A DNA stretch of 64,000 nucleotides from Selaginella moellendorffii. Taxonomy: Eukaryota; Streptophyta; Lycopodiopsida; Selaginellales; Selaginellaceae. Under the pieces are notes generated by a model. The model was not told the DNA's origin. It made no database searches and saw nothing but the letters and a program-made list of their open reading frames with translations. This document shows, piece by piece, positions 43,521 through 54,272 of this stretch. Numbering within the stretch: position 1 is the first letter of the stretch; the number at the start of each line of letters is the position of its first letter. The stretch is taken from NCBI RefSeq assembly GCF_000143415.4, contig NW_003314266.1, positions 3,232,398-3,296,397 of the forward strand, given 5' to 3'. The position numbers were made by a program, and so were the translations under genes.

Positions 43521-44152
43521 TGATACAGCAGCATTGCCTTCCCCAAGCCTTTGACAGTGTATAACAAAGTTCCGATCCATAGACACAAGGGTCCCTTTTG
43601 CAACTCTCTTCCCACCATTCAAAATGTAAACCTTTTCCCCAACCCTGAAGGCCATTCTGAAAGTGCAACAAAGAAGTTAAGACCATACAAAAAATGATTG
43701 GAGAATGGCCTAAATCATAACATACCAAACAACCTCAATAGCATGAGGCCACATGCCATTATTCAAACATGCTATTGACACCCACATGTAAGTTCGCATT
43801 CACAAAATTGGCATGAGCCCTCATGCCATTAGTGGTACCACTAATGGCATGAGGGCTCATGCCAATTTTGTGAATGCGAAATTTCATGTGGGTGTCAATA
43901 GCATGTTTGAATAATGGCATGTGGCCTCATGCTATTGAGGTTGTTTGGTATGTTATGATTTAGGCCATTCTCCAATCATTTTTTGTATGGTCTTAACTTC
44001 TTTTCTGCACTTTCAGAATGGCCTTCAGGGTTGGGGAAAAGGTTTACATTTTGAATGGTGGGAAGAGAGTTGCAAAAGGGACCCTTGTGTCTATGGATCG
44101 GAACTTTGTTATACACTGTCAAAGGCTTGGGGAAGGCAATGCTGCTGTATCA
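43521..44152. repeat. 316-bp near-perfect inverted duplication at the transposase start
   Basis: The two arms, 43521-43836 and 43837-44152, meet without a spacer at AGTGGT/ACCACT. The right arm is the normal upstream region plus the first 45 codons of the transposase. The left arm is a reverse copy, giving a second MAFRVGEKVYIL start on minus near 43655. Copy A has only one arm. Confidence 0.9.
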
Positions 44153-47086
44153 GTAGAGACTGTCTTCGATGGGAATGTGGTCGCTATTGAACGAGGAGAG
44201 ATGGTCGTCGGGGTAAATGTTGTTGTTGCCTTGAAAAATCTGCAGAAGAAAGCAGATGTTGGGGACAGCGCAAGTGCGACGCATGTTCCCTCCATGGATC
44301 TTAAGAACCGTGCTACATGGATTCAGGCAAAGGTGTTTCTAAACAACCCCGAGGGGGAGGTGGTAGCTGAGGGCTTAGCCACAGTTGTCGATCCAAGAGA
44401 TGCGGTTGCTAATCAAGAATTGGGTTGGGATGATATTGGAGTTGCAATTTTAGAGGTTGTTGACACAGAAGAAAACAGTCTGACTATTGGAAGCATTGTG
44501 CGGTGGAAATTGAGGCATTTAGTGTTTGAGAATGTGAAGGATTCACAATCAAACACCACTACAACTGATGACAGAACATCTCTTCATGGGAAAAGAAAGT
44601 ACACCTTCCTACAGCGCAGCCAAAGGGATCTGAGCAACGAACCGAAAAGGCAGAAAATGGCGATGGAGGTTCGAATGGTCTCGACAGTTGCTTGTTGCAA
44701 GAGGAGGTGCTGTCAACATGCTGATTGGGATGCTATTGAAGAGGAGAGAGCAAGATACAAGACATTTTCCTGGAAGGCAGCTCGCAATTTTGTGTATGAG
44801 GCATTACGGTCATCTGTTGATGCTTCAGAACATCAGGTGGGGGGCATGGTCTTCCAGAGGGGTTTGGTCTGCATGAAGGCATGGAGAATCATTTATGGAG
44901 TCCCTCAAACCACATTCTACAGAATCAAAACTGAGTTCGAGGAACAAAGGGTTCAACAGGCAGTCCATGGGAACGACGGTACGCACAAAACCAGGGGTCA
45001 TGTTGTATATGGAGAGGCAATCTTCAAGAGGTTTGTCGAGACATGTAGCGAGCAACAACCACATAAAACTCGCCTCTTGGAAGATGGAACACGAGACACC
45101 CAACGAGTTCTCCCTTCCATGTATACCAAGGGGGCCATATTGGAAGATGTGAATCGGGAACTCCAGAGTAATGGCTACAGGAAGCTGAGCCAATCTAGAT
45201 TTAGTAGATTGTGGAGCAACAGGTTCAGGGATGTGAGTATAGGAAAGTACTCTAGCTTTTCAAAGTGTGACGAGTGCACTGCTATCAAAATGGCTTTGTC
45301 GAAGAATTCTTGCAGCGCTCAAGAGCGAGAGACGTTGGTTAGAAGGCGGCTCGACCACAACATCGAGCAGAGAAGCTGCAGGACTGCATATTATCATAAC
45401 AGGATTCTCTCCATGGAGAGACCTGACTCTTACCTCTGCATCATCCACGACAAAATGGATCAGAAAAAGACGTGCTTACCTCGACTCAATCCTGCCCCCA
45501 AGGCAATCTCTTCATCCATGCAGCTGCCTGTGTCTCTGTTTGGCATAATCGCTCATGGGCATGGTGCCCAGAACTATGGGAACTTCTTTGTACCTCTATG
45601 GGGTGGCGGGGGTGCAAACATTATGATTGCGTCCCTAGCAAAACACTTAAGGTCTCTGCAAAGTGCGCAGACTGAGCTGAACGGCCAACCCTTGCATAAG
45701 GCCCTTGTCGATCGAACCCCATACAGGGTTCAGCTGGAGGAGGAGCAAAGGCTTGCAGTATCGCGTGGGGCCCCATGCCATCCCAGTGAATATATTGGCC
45801 GTCAGATTGTAGGGTTATCACGTGAGGCCTCATGCCATTCCGACGAGGCTGGTCGCCCGGTGAATGCACAGCCTCATCCAAACGAAGCAGAATCTCAAGG
45901 AAGTTCTTGCGGCCGATGTGGCCTTCCACCCCATCTTCTGCTCCAAACAGACAATGCTGGCAGTGAGAACAAAAACATGTACGTCTTCGCGTACTTGGCG
46001 ATGCTTGTTGCCAAAGGCATATTTGAAACGGTTACACTTGGCTTTCTCATGGTTGGGCACACTCATGAAGACGTCGATGCCATGTTCAGTCACTTGGCAG
46101 AGTCCCTCCGGCGATCCAATGTCCTCACCCTCCCACAACTCTACGATGAATTCCAAAATTGCATCAAAGGCACTGTTGAAGCTGCACTTCTGACAGAGGT
46201 TCCAGACTTTAAGGGGTTTGTAAGAGGCTACATCAGGGACGGATCCGAAACGCTGATTGGCCACTCCAAGCCTCTTCAGTTTCATTTCAGCATGTGTGAC
46301 GGTGCTCCAGTGATGAGGTACAAGATGAGAGAATGGGACACAGTGTGGCTGCCAGTGGACGGCATTGAACTCTTCAAGAGAGATCCCATAACTGGGGAAC
46401 CTATGATTCCTTAGGGTTCCCCACGGCCGATGCACCCGGATGGACTCAAAGACCAGGAAAGTATAGTGGCCGGGATTAGACAGCATATTGCCTTCTGGAA
46501 GAGGGGGTTGGTGTTTGGTGGAGAATCCTATTTTAAGAGGTGCAAGCCTTTGCTCGAATACTAGGAGAAGATTATATCTGCTATCCAAAATGGGCCGGTT
46601 GTATATGAAGAATTGGAAGAGTCCTTTTGGCCAGAACCCAGAGCACCAGATAGTAGCGGAACAATGTCCTCTGGAAATGCAGTGACAGATAACGATGTTG
46701 AGGATCACTATTGTGGGCCGAGGAACAAGAAGCCGGATTCAGCATTCAATCCAGTACAGGTCTGCAAAGGAATGGTCGTGCTTGTCAGACCCAGTAATAA
46801 AAAACAAATGATATGGGTGGGGCGCTGCATCACTGATGCAGAGGAGGACGCGGAAACTAACTCCTTCAATGTAACTGTGGAGTGGTTCAAGCCAAGTTCC
46901 GGATATATGAAGGATTGCCTAGAAAAGAGATGGGTGCTGAATCCAAGGGATCCCAGCATGAGCATATCGGTGGATAATGTTGTGCATGGTTGGATGCGGA
47001 AGCAGAGTGCCACCATCACCTTGCCAGACCATGCAAGAGATGCAGCAAGAGCATTCATAACCCGGGTTCAAGGTGAGATTCATTAA
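44018..47086 (+). pseudogene. Transposase-like gene of copy B, two stops
   Basis: About 97 percent like the protein of copy A by eye, starting MAFRVGEKVYIL. TAG at 46412-46414 replaces CAG, and TAG at 46562-46564 replaces TGG. The frame is otherwise open to EIH and the stop at 47084. The catalytic motifs IIHDKMDQ, LQTDNAGSENKN and VGHTHEDVDAMFS all lie before the first stop, so a product of 798 residues would keep the core and lose the C-terminal 220. The splice donor/acceptor pair after the stop (47070-47125) is conserved. Confidence 0.85.
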
Positions 47087-47751
47087 TATTCCTTTACTAA
47101 GTTTCTAATGTATTTTATTTCAAGGTGAACAATCCGAATCTGAATCAGAGGAGGCGTGATGGCATGTGGCCCTTTGCACTAGTATATCTTAATACCGGTC
47201 TGAGAAATAGAATGGCATGTGCCCTCAGGCCTTTTACTAAATCACCTTTGAAAGAAATGCAAGCCTCTATGTCGTAAAAAAAAGGTACTAGAGAAATTCC
47301 TTAATAATATGAATGTTATTTAGTTTCATGAAAATACACTAAGGGTCAAATGAGTTAAATGACTTCTCCAGACTAGCAATGCCTCTTGCTACACCTTCAC
47401 AATTAGATTCGTTAGAAAAAGATAACATTGAATAATATCTAAATGTTCTCACCATTAAGTTATATGTCTGGCTAATAGGAATGACGTTCATCTTGGAAAG
47501 CTCACCACACGCTCAATGAACAAACAAATAGTGTGTGCGCGCATGCCATCGCTCTTCTTTAGCTTCAGATTCAGCTTGTTCACCTTGACAATGAGATTTA
47601 TTATACAACCAGATGGACTCAGTCTGGACACAAAGTCACCACGCTAGTCACCATGCCCCAGATATGTCTAGCCCCTGGACAAAAAACATATAATTTCACG
47701 TCATTTTCAAATACTTGAAAATTTGTACCTAGTCCCATTTTACTGAATAAA

Positions 47752-47775
47752 TCCCACTTTAACGAAATAGAGCTT
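47752..47775 (-). repeat. Terminal inverted repeat of giant copy B, transposase side
   Basis: Reverse complement of 34278-34301. The sub-terminal sequence read inward is TTTATTCAGTAAAATGGGAC, as at the left end of copy A. Confidence 0.95.
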
Positions 47776-48429
47776 TTGGGGTGAAAGCCCAAAGCATGTG
47801 TTCCTCAAGGGGGGACAGGGGGGGGGGGGGGGTTTAGGGGGTTTCAAATGTATAATAGGGATAATGGTTAGAATGTATGTCCGACCACCTGAGACATTAG
47901 TTTGGCTCCCGTTGGGTTGTATTGCTCTTTGTTTTGCATCCGGCTTGGGTCTAAGCCCAAGCTCCATGTTCCTCTAGTTGGTGGGGTACCCTCCTCCTCG
48001 TGTTAGGCCACCGGTATGCCAAAATTGTGCTAGACTCCGTCTGACACCATTTTGCATGTATGTGCTAGATACGGGAAGCTGGTGCTCGTAGAATTGTATC
48101 TGACCCTTATTTCGTAGTGCAACAGGCTTGGAGTTTGGCTCCAAATTCAAGTGTGCTACACCCAAGGCTAGAAAGCTTCTAAAGAAAGCTGGGTTAATGG
48201 TTTTGCCACCTTTGGTTGGTAGATAGTCTACAAGCTTCTAGCCTTGTCCATCTGTTGTTTCAAAGTGTTGTGGACCATGGTGGAGGGTTGGAGAATGTGA
48301 AGAGAAAAAGTTGTGGCTAAAAATAATCTCTAAGTTGCTGCAAATGTGTTCTCATCATTGCTCAGAAGGTTACACTATAAAGTACTTATTCTTTGGAGAC
48401 TTTTCTGTAAAAGCATACTTAATACAACA

Positions 48430-49053
48430 TTAGAAATTCTCTAGTGGATATGAATTCCAAGGGAGGAAGAGTTCTATGGCTGAAAACTCCCTTGGTAACA
48501 TAAATGCGAGTAACACTAGTTCAATCTCGAGTGAAATGGCTTCATTTGGTGGCCAAGGTTGCATCTCTACTTCATCTAGATGGGCCTTGTGCTCCACAAG
48601 CCCAAGAGCCATTACTTTTTCCTGAAAACTCATGCAAATATTTCTCCTATCGATAGAGTTGTGTGGAATCTCTGAGCCAGAAAGAACTGGATTTGGCACC
48701 TCTAGCTATGTGAGGAACTGTTGTAGATTGTCCTCTTGTGTCCTTGCATGAGGATTTGTCTCAAAAAAGTCACTCTTCAAAGCCACCACAAAAACCATAT
48801 GCTCCTCAAAGTCAAGCATTTGTGGAATCTCAAAAATCTCACCTAGATCTTTTGCCCCTTGGAGCCCAAGTGAATGTGGTGATGTAGAGTGGATGGAGGA
48901 TAAGTTGAGGGGCAAAGTTGTCTAATCTATGTGGAAAAAGTTGACCATGTTACATTGCAAAGATTGAGACTTTGTCATCAAGATGGCAATTGATGAAGAA
49001 GCAATAGATCATTGTGAAGAGGAGCTTAGTGGTGCTGTTGCAACCTTAGCCAT
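48430..49053 (-). pseudogene. Unrecognised decayed ORF
   Basis: A frame of about 208 codons on minus, starting ATG at 49053 (MAKVATAPL), is interrupted by three stops (TGA near 49011, TAG near 48920, TAG near 48706). It includes PLNLSSIHSTSP, EEHMVFVVALKSDFFETNPHA and MSFQEKVMALGLVEHKAHLDE. The length and position, just upstream of a family-2 LTR, suggest gag-like remains of a non-autonomous element or a captured gene piece. I do not recognise the family. Confidence 0.4.
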
Positions 49054-49107
49054 TTCTTAGGATGCCAAAGCCTACCTCTTAGCATTGAGAACCATCACTT
49101 AGCTGTT

Positions 49108-50254
49108 TGTCACAAATGTGACTTTGGGTATCGAAAGTTACCTGTCAGCTAGTCCTTACGGACACTCTTTCCTTACTACCACAATGGCAGGAGGTCAGTA
49201 TTGCTGGGCCCATTATCAATTCCCACTTGAGCTAGTTGAGAAACTGGTCAATGACCATGTACTTAAATTGGATAAACATAAGATAAGAACCCTATGTGTT
49301 TCTTGCTGAGCATACTCGGCCTGGTTTGAGAAACTCCTGTCATTGGCTTGCACTTGCTAGTATCAAGAACCCCCATGATATTGAGATTGGTCTTTCAATA
49401 TTCGCTATATGATAACTTACCGTGTCTGCCAAACACCCTCGCTATTATGCCCTTTGTGTTAGTCTCATTTCGGTCCTAAATTCTATTTATGGAAAGTGTC
49501 TAGATTTGCTCATTTGGCATATCTATGGAATGTAGAGATTGAATTGAACACAATGGTGTTCGTCCCATGTCCAAATTCGCAATCTAGCGCCATTCCATAT
49601 TTAGTAAGTTTCAAGTTTGTCCCAAAAACTAACTTCTGATACTAAGGGAGGTTTGGGGTGAAAGCCCAAAGCGTGTGTTCCTTAAGGGGGGAGGGGGGGC
49701 TGTGGGGGGTTCCAAATGTATAGTAGGGATAGTGGGTAGGTCGAGCATGGCCGACCAACCTGAGGTATAGTCTAGCTCCCACTTGCGTGTTTGTCCTTGT
49801 TCTGCGTCCGGCTTGGATCTAAGCCCAAATTCCATTCCATGCTAGCTGGTGGAGTACCCATATCCTTGCATTATACCACCGGTATGCCGAAATAGCACCA
49901 AACTCTATTTGGCTCCATTTTGCATGCTGGTCCTGGCATTGGGATGCTGGATACTCTAGGACTATTCCAAGTCGCTCCGAGCTCCTGTCCCTTCGCTCCT
50001 TGGGCTGTTTGCTCGGGAGTTGCTCCGTGGTTTGGTTTCGTCACTCTTTGGCTACATGCTTGGGAGTTTGGCACTGTTCTTTCGTTTAGTGGCCCAAGGC
50101 CTTGAACCTCGGGTTCCACACCACTGTCCTTTGGACATGTGGCATATGACACGTGGCATGTGTCACGTGGCATAAAGAGGGTTTAGGTTCCGCTTCGTGG
50201 TGTTATTTTATGGTAAATCACCATAGGATAAAAGGTCAAAACCACGTGCGCTAC
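49108..50254 (+). repeat. Full-length family-2 LTR with primer site
   Basis: Runs from TGTCACAAATGTG to CACGTGCGCTACA, 1147 bp. Directly after it lies TTTGGTATCAAAGG, a match to the initiator-tRNA-Met primer site (TGGTATCAGAGC), so this is a 5' LTR. Confidence 0.85.
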
Positions 50255-51510
50255 ATTTGGTATCAAAGGATACGTCTCAGTGAGTACTATTCAATGAGGT
50301 TGGGCAACTAGTCTCATTGCATACGCAGAGATGAAAACGATGATTCGAGTGGGTACACATTTGGGCGTAAAGACTTTACAATTGTTCCTTGGGTATGGAT
50401 TTAGTTACCTTTTTGTACTGCATTACTACATTGCATGAGCTTGCTCTTGGGCTCATAAGAGGGATTGAGTTGTTCCGTTTGCACGAGTTTACGCTTGGGT
50501 TGCAATGCTCAATTCTTTTTCAGGACTTTGCTATTGCTCCTTGCATAGCTTGGTGTTAGATTAGTGTTGAGTTTGGTTAGAAAGAGAGTGGCATGAGCTT
50601 GTTTATGTTATGAATAAAAGTTGGTGGTGTTTAGTGTTGTAAATTTCTATTGGTGGAGTGTGGCATTTATGTTGCATTTTGTCAAAACGAGTTAGCACTT
50701 GATATTCAGGTAAACCTTTGTAGTAGTGACATGGGTGTTGCTCATAATGTTGCTTGATTGATAATCAAGTCATTGTAATACTTATATTATATCCATGTGA
50801 TAATGAGCAAAGTGTTTACGAAGTTGTTTGGTTAAACAATAATCAACCCCAAAGTGGTTGATGGTGAAGTTAGTCTACTTGCAAGTAGTAGCATTGAAGT
50901 AGCTTTGACTTGATTCTCGATGGTGGTCCATTATGCTAAGCTTAAGTTGATTCCTTGTTTCCTTGAGTGTTGGCCCATTGAGGTGTTGGAAAAGGTTATA
51001 GCATTCACTTGCTATGGCTTGTTGGTTGATTCGTTAGCACTTGGAATAGATCGTTGGATGGAGAAGGTGTGTAGTTGAGGCATTGACATTGCTAACACTT
51101 GTGCTAGTGGAGATGATATTGTTATTTCGAGTGATGAGGAATTTTCCTTGGAGCTAGAGTTTCCATGTCATTTTTCTTGTTAGTGTTTTGGCTTCATATT
51201 GGATCTTGAAGGTGGTTGAAGAAAAGTGTTAGTGCAATGTGGATATCCGAAGATGTGGTCTTCGTGATCAAGACTTGGATGTTCATTTTGCATTTTGCAG
51301 ATATCAGTATTGAATGTCGGAAGTATGGGCAAAAAGATGCTCTAGGCTTAAGCATACTATGGGTCATGAGAATTGGTGTTGAAATGAACCTATGTAAAGT
51401 TGTTGGTAGGAGGAAGTTGGTTGAATCTTGAAAATTTGTATTCCTAGACTGAGAGTCATTTTTTCTCTAGAATGGAAAATTTTTCACAAATTTTCTTAGG
51501 CTTTTCCAAT
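50255..51510 (+). mobile_element. Interior of a non-autonomous family-2 element
   Basis: Begins with the primer site (50255-50270). It is T/G-rich, without reading frames above 75 codons or retroviral motifs. About 51400-51510 is the reverse complement of 7300-7480, the far end of the similar element at 3222-7480. Confidence 0.6.
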
Positions 51511-51529
51511 GGCAACTTTGCTGAGACAA

Positions 51530-52056
51530 AATTGTTAGAACTACCATTGTCCAGCAGAATGCACCCTGGATGATTTCCAGCAATCCCTCAACTCAAATCA
51601 CATGGGATTCTGAAGCCAAGTCTATGGGATCATCACTCTAAATCCCATTGACTATACAGGCAATCATGGAGGTATACTTTTTGCCTGGATTCTCCTCGTA
51701 TTGCATTTCCTGAACCTTCTTCCTGCTCAAAGCTCTAGCACTCCAGCACTGAACCTGGATGAGTTCCAAGGCATCATTTGTAGGGCATTAGTGCCATCAA
51801 ATCAGGAATCCAAGCTTGATATGTGATACAACTCTCACCACCTCAAGAATTCTCCATCTTCCTGATGCACTTATGCATGTCTGCCAAGGATGCATGTGTG
51901 TCAACTTCAAGATTTTGGATATTACTGTTGAGAGCTTGCAATTCCAGCACCACCTCATCCACCATCCAAGCCTGAACAGATGATGGATTAGCAGCTTCCT
52001 CCATAGAATCCATAGCAACAAACTCACAGATTTTGTAACTCTAGCCTCTAATACCA
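51530..52056 (-). mobile_element. Remnant of another LTR element
   Basis: On minus the sequence TTCTAACA/ATTGGTATTAGAGGC (52030-52056) looks like an LTR end with a tRNA-Met-type primer site. TGTTAGAAC occurs again at 51533. The interior (LEVDTHASLADMHKCIRKMENS on minus, near 51840-51905) resembles the coiled-coil start of a plant retrotransposon gag, with stops. The assignment is tentative. Confidence 0.35.
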
Positions 52057-52362
52057 ATTGTTAGAACCTATGGAAGAATTATCATGTTGAAGTAGAGCAG
52101 ACTGCCACCTAGCCACCCCTAAGCCCTCTATACCACTGTTCACAGCAGTGAGCACACTCCACTGCCAAGTTATGAACTTATCCCCTGTTAAAATAAACTA
52201 ACTAAACTAAACTTAGTCATCCTTTAAGACACATGAATCCCAGGATTATAAAAATTCAGCTTCTTGACAGGATCCTCTCTGCGGTCATGAAATGCCTAGA
52301 CGAACTTCCTAGCCAACAGTGTCATGGGCATGCCCCAGTAGTCCTCATAGTTGACAACCCAG

Positions 52363-53321
52363 TCAAAGAGCACCATATTCCAATGCCTTGGTGGGAACCG
52401 CTAGAAGGATGTAGCCGGTGGAGACCCGATTCCACCAGATGGAATCCGCTTCCTCATACACGAGGACTTGTTTAGCGTCAAACTTTCCTAAAGTTCCATC
52501 GATCACAAATTGCGCAGGAGGACCCTGACACCGCAGGCCAAGCTCGAACGTGGAGATGCAGCCCACGGCTTCGATGCTCCTGATCTGGCATGGCTCCAGC
52601 GGCGTCAGTGAAGGCTCCATCTCGTTGTCATACACGTAGGCTGGAATGCTCCAAGGCGCTCCCCAGTAAAGGGCATTTGTGTGTGTACGACGCTGCTTGG
52701 GGCAGATGTTTCCATGAGCATAGCTCAGGTGATCGAGCAACGTCGTGTCGGGGCAGCCATATTGTTAGGCACCAGGTCAGGATAATAGGATAAAGAAAGG
52801 GCCCTGCAATCAAGTGATCACCCCTTTAGCCAGTTGGCTTAGGGTGTAAGGGATAGGATCCTAACATTGGTATCGGAGCCCAGTTCGATTCTCGTGGCTG
52901 ACGAGTGGGGCAGAAATATTCTGAAGGAATATTCAACATGGTGGATCTAGAGGGAGAACCAAGGTTTGGTAGACCCTAAGAGAAGGACCATGGTGACCGG
53001 ATGGTGGCCTAAGTATGATCGCGGACGATCATTCCCTGACGAGGGGGAGGATTGTTAGGCACCAGGTCAGGATAATAGGATAAAGAAAGGGCCCTGCAAT
53101 CAAGTGATCACCCCTTTAGCTAGTTGGCTTAGGGTGTAAGGGATAGGATCCTAACACATATGCAGTCAACTGCCGGTTGTAGTAGATATCGGAGAAGAGG
53201 AATAAGGAGGTGGTGCTGTTATCGTAGACGAGCTTGAGAGGAGCAGGAGCAGGAGCAGCTCGAGCTTCTGCGAGTGTGCTGCATCCGCGGGCAGATCCAC
53301 CGATAACTCCTGCCCCCACAA
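52363..53321 (-). pseudogene. Exon of an unrecognised host gene interrupted by a TRIM element
   Basis: On minus an acceptor-like TTTTAG near 53324 opens a frame (VGAGVIGGSARGCSTL). It runs to LTAY, is broken by the TRIM at 52763-53156, and goes on in the same frame with GCPDTTLLDHLSYAHG to LEYGAL and a TAG at 52363. Without the insert and one copy of the duplication the frame is continuous over about 188 codons. Several Cys (CPDTT, CPKQRR, PCQIRS, CISTF, RCQGPP) suggest a secreted or extracellular domain. I do not recognise the family. Codon use is more GC-rich than in the surrounding elements, as expected of a host gene. Confidence 0.55.
52763..53156 (+). mobile_element. TRIM (miniature LTR retrotransposon)
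   Basis: Two 104-bp LTRs (52763-52866 and 53053-53156) start TGTTAGGCACC and end GGATCCTAACA, and differ at one base by my count. A primer site TTGGTATCGGAGCCCAG follows the first LTR, and a purine tract GACGAGGGGGAGGA precedes the second. CATAT is duplicated on both sides (52758-52762 and 53157-53161). No coding capacity. Confidence 0.95.
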
Positions 53322-53513
53322 GCTAAAATGTCAGCCGCGCTCTTGCGCTCTTCTACTCACTCACCTCCAAACCGCCGCCGCCACACCATGCCGTCTAACC
53401 CGCCGCACCGCGGGCAGATCCACCGATAGTTGCTGCGCCCACAAGCTAGATATCAGCCGGGCTCTTTCGCTCTACTCACTCACCTCAAACCCGCCACACC
53501 ATGCCGTTTAACC
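53289..53513. repeat. Tandem duplication upstream of the host exon
   Basis: Two units of 105-120 bp begin GCGGGCAGATCCACCGATA (53289 and 53411) and end CACACCATGCCGTYTAACCC. The first overlaps the start of the host exon. The 340 bp that follow, to 53852, hold nothing I recognise. Confidence 0.75.
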
Positions 53514-53852
53514 CTTGTCGAAAATTGTTTCTTTTAGGGCAAAGTCTAGATATTTACTTAGGATATTCCTTGAAATTCCTGAGTTTCACCTCTAAATGAA
53601 GCAAGATCACAAGAGACAAGTTGTTGTCTTTATTCCGTACAATTCTCATGAAATGCATGAGTGTGTTTGATCCCAATGCCTCCATGGAAAGAGATCCAAA
53701 GTGGTAGCAGGATATAGAGGAAACACAAGGTTTTTGAGAGGAGAGTAGTGCCTTTGAAATTTCTTTGTTGTGGCACTCTCAACCCCAATTGTGGTTCGAC
53801 ACCCTCACATACATGTTAACACATTTGCAACTTTGAGAGTTATGTGAAAAGT

Positions 53853-53923
53853 TGTTACGAATATGACTTCGGGTATCGAAAGCTACTTGTCAACTATCCT
53901 TTTGGATATTCTTTCCTGCCATG
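53853..53923 (+). repeat. Start of a family-2 LTR
   Basis: TGTTACGAATATGACTTCGG matches the LTR start at 34038 and 49108 and is cut after 71 bp by a chromovirus-1 LTR. Confidence 0.75.
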
Positions 53924-54272
53924 TGTCAAAACCCCCAACAAGATCAAGACTAGAAAATGCAGAAGACAAAGAGAAAAACTAGTGGAGACAAAGAAAAAGC
54001 CTTAGACTGACATTGATTCAGATTGTGGAGAAATAGAACAAGGCTAACCTATATATACTATAGGTTGATGAAGCTCCACCACTCTTGGATCAAGGACGGC
54101 CTAAATATAGCTGAGGTTGAGGAGGTGCCATATCATCATTAGGAATGTGGTTCAAGAATCAAGAATCAGAAAGTTAGGAATAGAGAAGTGTCTTGAGAGT
54201 CAGGAATGTGGTCTGTGGGTCAAGAATCTAGTGAGAGTCAGGAATGTGGCAAGAATTGGGGGATTCCTGACA
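53924..54272 (-). repeat. 3' LTR of a minus-strand chromovirus-1 copy
   Basis: The reverse complement matches 25121-25507 with small deletions. It starts (minus) TGTCAGGAATCCCCC at 54272 and ends near 53924. Confidence 0.85.

Larger units (their letters stand above)
34380..47240. repeat. Dispersed family palindromes in copy B
   Basis: About 20 versions of GGCATGAGGCCTCATGCC or GGCGTGNGGCCNCACGCC lie at positions mirrored to copy A. Examples are near 34668, 35745, 35820, 37050, 37240, 37380, 38880, 40160, 40216, 40295, 41098, 41930, 42905, 43740, 43810, 43850, 43915, 45765, 45820, 47160 and 47210. Confidence 0.85.
34278..47775 (-). mobile_element. Giant DNA transposon, copy B
   Basis: The element is 13,498 bp long, in opposite orientation to copy A, with the same 24-bp terminal inverted repeats (34278-34301 and 47752-47775). 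It differs from A by a tandem duplication of about 870 bp, a 316-bp inverted duplication at the start of the transposase gene, a 124-bp internal inversion, and point changes. It carries gene 2 on minus (34720-40075) and the transposase on plus (44018-47086). Confidence 0.93.
34038..48160 (+). repeat. 3' LTR of chromovirus 2, split by giant transposon B
   Basis: The LTR starts TGTTATGAATGTG at 34038, is interrupted after GGCTTGG at 34277, resumes at 47780 with GGTGAAAGCC and ends GTGTGCTACA at 48160. The intact relative at 25840 reads GGCTTGGGGTGAAA, so the insertion point and the TTGG duplication (34274-34277, 47776-47779) are direct observations. Confidence 0.85.

Noticed and set aside
43285-43728. 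Second transposase start on the minus strand of copy B
   Set aside because: Part of the 316-bp inverted duplication; it ends in unrelated repeat sequence after 45 transposase codons and is not a gene.
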